A stretch of 6,081 nucleotides of DNA from Nitrospinota bacterium (GTDB taxonomy: Bacteria > Nitrospinota > Nitrospinia > UBA9942). The position numbers and the translations under genes are program-made. This document shows, piece by piece, positions 4,868 through 6,081 of this stretch (the stretch's first letter is position 1; each line of letters starts with the position of its first letter). The notes below the pieces were generated by a model. The model was not told the origin of the DNA. It saw only the letters and a program-made list of their open reading frames with translations, and made no database searches. Location: contig JACQEW010000185.1 of assembly GCA_016200365.1 (NCBI GenBank), positions 1 through 6,081 on the forward strand, in the 5' to 3' direction.

Positions 4868-6081
4868 ATGTTTAAAAATATGAAAATCGGTATGCGGTTG
4901 GGATTTGGCTTTGGTCTTGTTCTGTTTCTATTGCTTGCTGTGGGATTATTGGGTTACCGGGGTATCAACTCTGTTTCCGGAAAAACAATAAAGCTCCTTA
5001 AAAGCGATGCGCAAATTGCCGAGAATGCCTCAAGGGCACGGGCAAATGTTCTCGGTCTCCGTAGATATGAAAAGGACATCTTTTTGAACATAGGATTAAA
5101 GGAGAAAGAAGAGGCGTATTTAAAAAAATGGAAAGAACAGTATGACCACTTGATTGAAAGGCTCAATGTTCTCGAAAAAGTTGTAGAGCTACAGCAGGAT
5201 AAAGAACTGGTTGCTTCAATGAAGAACAATTTATCCCTCTATGAGTCTGGCTTCAATAGGGTCTACGGTATGATTAAAGAAGGAAAGCTGAAGACCCCGC
5301 AAGAGGCAAATACAGTTATCGGAGAGTATAAAGAGGCAACCCATAAAATGGAGCAGGCTGCAAAGGATTTTGCAGATGAAGGCAACAAGCGGATGGAGTC
5401 TGCCGAACCGGTTCTGAAAGCCATCACAAGCCGTACGGTATCTATGAATATAATACTTGTGTTAGTCTCCATTGCCATGGGCATAGGATTCAGCATCTTC
5501 ATTGCTCGTAGTATTACCCAGCCGATAAACAATACTGTTGCCATGCTTAAGGACATCGCCACAGGCGAAGGGGATTTAACAAAGAGGCTGAATCTCAAGC
5601 AGAGCGATGAGGTGGGCGACTTAGCCCACTGGTTTGACGCCTTTGTAGAAAAGATACACGATATAGTAGTTCAGATAAGCCATACGGCATTGAATGTAGC
5701 ATCCGCATCAGAGGAGATGGCAGCCTCGATACAGCAGGCATCGGCAACCAGCAACGAAATATCCAAAGGGGCGGAGACACAAAGCTCAGCAGTAGAGGAA
5801 TCTTCCAGCAGCATAGGAGAAATGGATAAAGCCATAAAAGAAGTAGCAGACAGTGCAGTAAAGGCGAGTGATATATCGGCAAAGGCTAATGAGCAGGCAG
5901 TTAAGGGAGGAGAGGCAGTAAATCAGACAGCAAAGGCAATGAAGAATATAGAGGAGAGCAGCAAGAAGATAGAAGTCATCGTAGGAGTAATAACTGACAT
6001 AGCCAACCAAACAAACCTCCTTGCCTTGAATGCCGCCATAGAAGCAGCAAAGGCAGGAGAGCAGGGTAAAGGATTTGCAGT
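4868..6081 (+). CDS. Methyl-accepting chemotaxis protein, 3'-truncated by window edge
   Basis: Inner-membrane chemoreceptor that signals ligand binding to CheA/CheW. 404 codons are present with no stop; the descending half of the signalling hairpin and the C-terminus are missing. TM1 is about residues 11-31 after a basic MFKNMKIGMR start. The periplasmic part (about 32-190) is all-helical, of a size fitting a four-helix-bundle (4HB_MCP-type) sensor, with the ARANVLGLRRYEKDIFLN segment typical of that class. TM2 is about 193-213. HAMP is about 214-267, with Pro219 and DEVGDLAHWFDAF. The cytoplasmic coiled coil leads to the conserved tip (374-404), including QTNLLALNAAIEAAKAGE. The tip has Lys395 where the widespread motif has Arg (EAARAGE). 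Ligand unknown. Aligned on the tip it runs seven residues beyond E. coli Tsr numbering. Codon use becomes strongly A-ending (gca, ata, gta, aca) from about 5690, unlike the first half. Confidence 0.96.
   Translation, partial: MFKNMKIGMRLGFGFGLVLFLLLAVGLLGYRGINSVSGKTIKLLKSDAQIAENASRARANVLGLRRYEKDIFLNIGLKEKEEAYLKKWKEQYDHLIERLNVLEKVVELQQDKELVASMKNNLSLYESGFNRVYGMIKEGKLKTPQEANTVIGEYKEATHKMEQAAKDFADEGNKRMESAEPVLKAITSRTVSMNIILVLVSIAMGIGFSIFIARSITQPINNTVAMLKDIATGEGDLTKRLNLKQSDEVGDLAHWFDAFVEKIHDIVVQISHTALNVASASEEMAASIQQASATSNEISKGAETQSSAVEESSSSIGEMDKAIKEVADSAVKASDISAKANEQAVKGGEAVNQTAKAMKNIEESSKKIEVIVGVITDIANQTNLLALNAAIEAAKAGEQGKGFA

Noticed and set aside
5263..6010. Several minus-strand open frames in the MCP region
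   Set aside because: They are shadows of the MCP coding frame, which is continuous and carries HAMP and signalling motifs.

Overview
The window carries three protein genes, all on the plus strand, separated by two repeat-rich intergenic gaps. In order they are the 3' part of glyS (glycyl-tRNA synthetase beta subunit, cut by the left edge), a complete ppdK (pyruvate, phosphate dikinase), and the 5' part of a methyl-accepting chemotaxis protein (MCP) gene, cut by the right edge at its signalling tip. No tRNA, rRNA, CRISPR array or transposase gene is visible.

The organism is a bacterium. The two-subunit GlyRS, strong Shine-Dalgarno sites and a two-TM chemoreceptor fit a motile or chemotactic Gram-negative. 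The moderate, AT-leaning composition, glyS followed by ppdK, and CACAGA-type and GTAG-hairpin intergenic repeats recall Nitrospirota or Desulfobacterota-like genomes. That placement is an impression from memory, not a demonstrated assignment.

Layout: 1-1480 glyS. 1481-1866 gap with 9-nt-periodic CACAGA-like repeats, a nested long inverted repeat ending in a T run (possible glyS terminator), a good sigma70-type promoter with a dyad in its spacer, a second similar dyad, and a REP/BIME-like pair of inverted GTAG-hairpins in the presumed ppdK leader. 1867-4557 ppdK. 4558-4867 gap bounded on its left by one copy of an exact 15-nt direct repeat and holding a second copy 172 bp away. Between the copies lie a CACAGA repeat, a long purine/pyrimidine hairpin and a consensus -10 box. 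After them comes a short open frame that ends inside the MCP Shine-Dalgarno. 4868-6081 MCP.

Functionally, glyS and ppdK are housekeeping genes (translation; reversible pyruvate/PEP interconversion). The MCP is a separate unit, and the gaps look like independent transcription boundaries. The coding content is ordinary. The most interesting material is in the two gaps: the inverted REP pair whose halves differ by compensatory base-pair changes, and the 15-nt direct repeat flanking an insertion-like segment.
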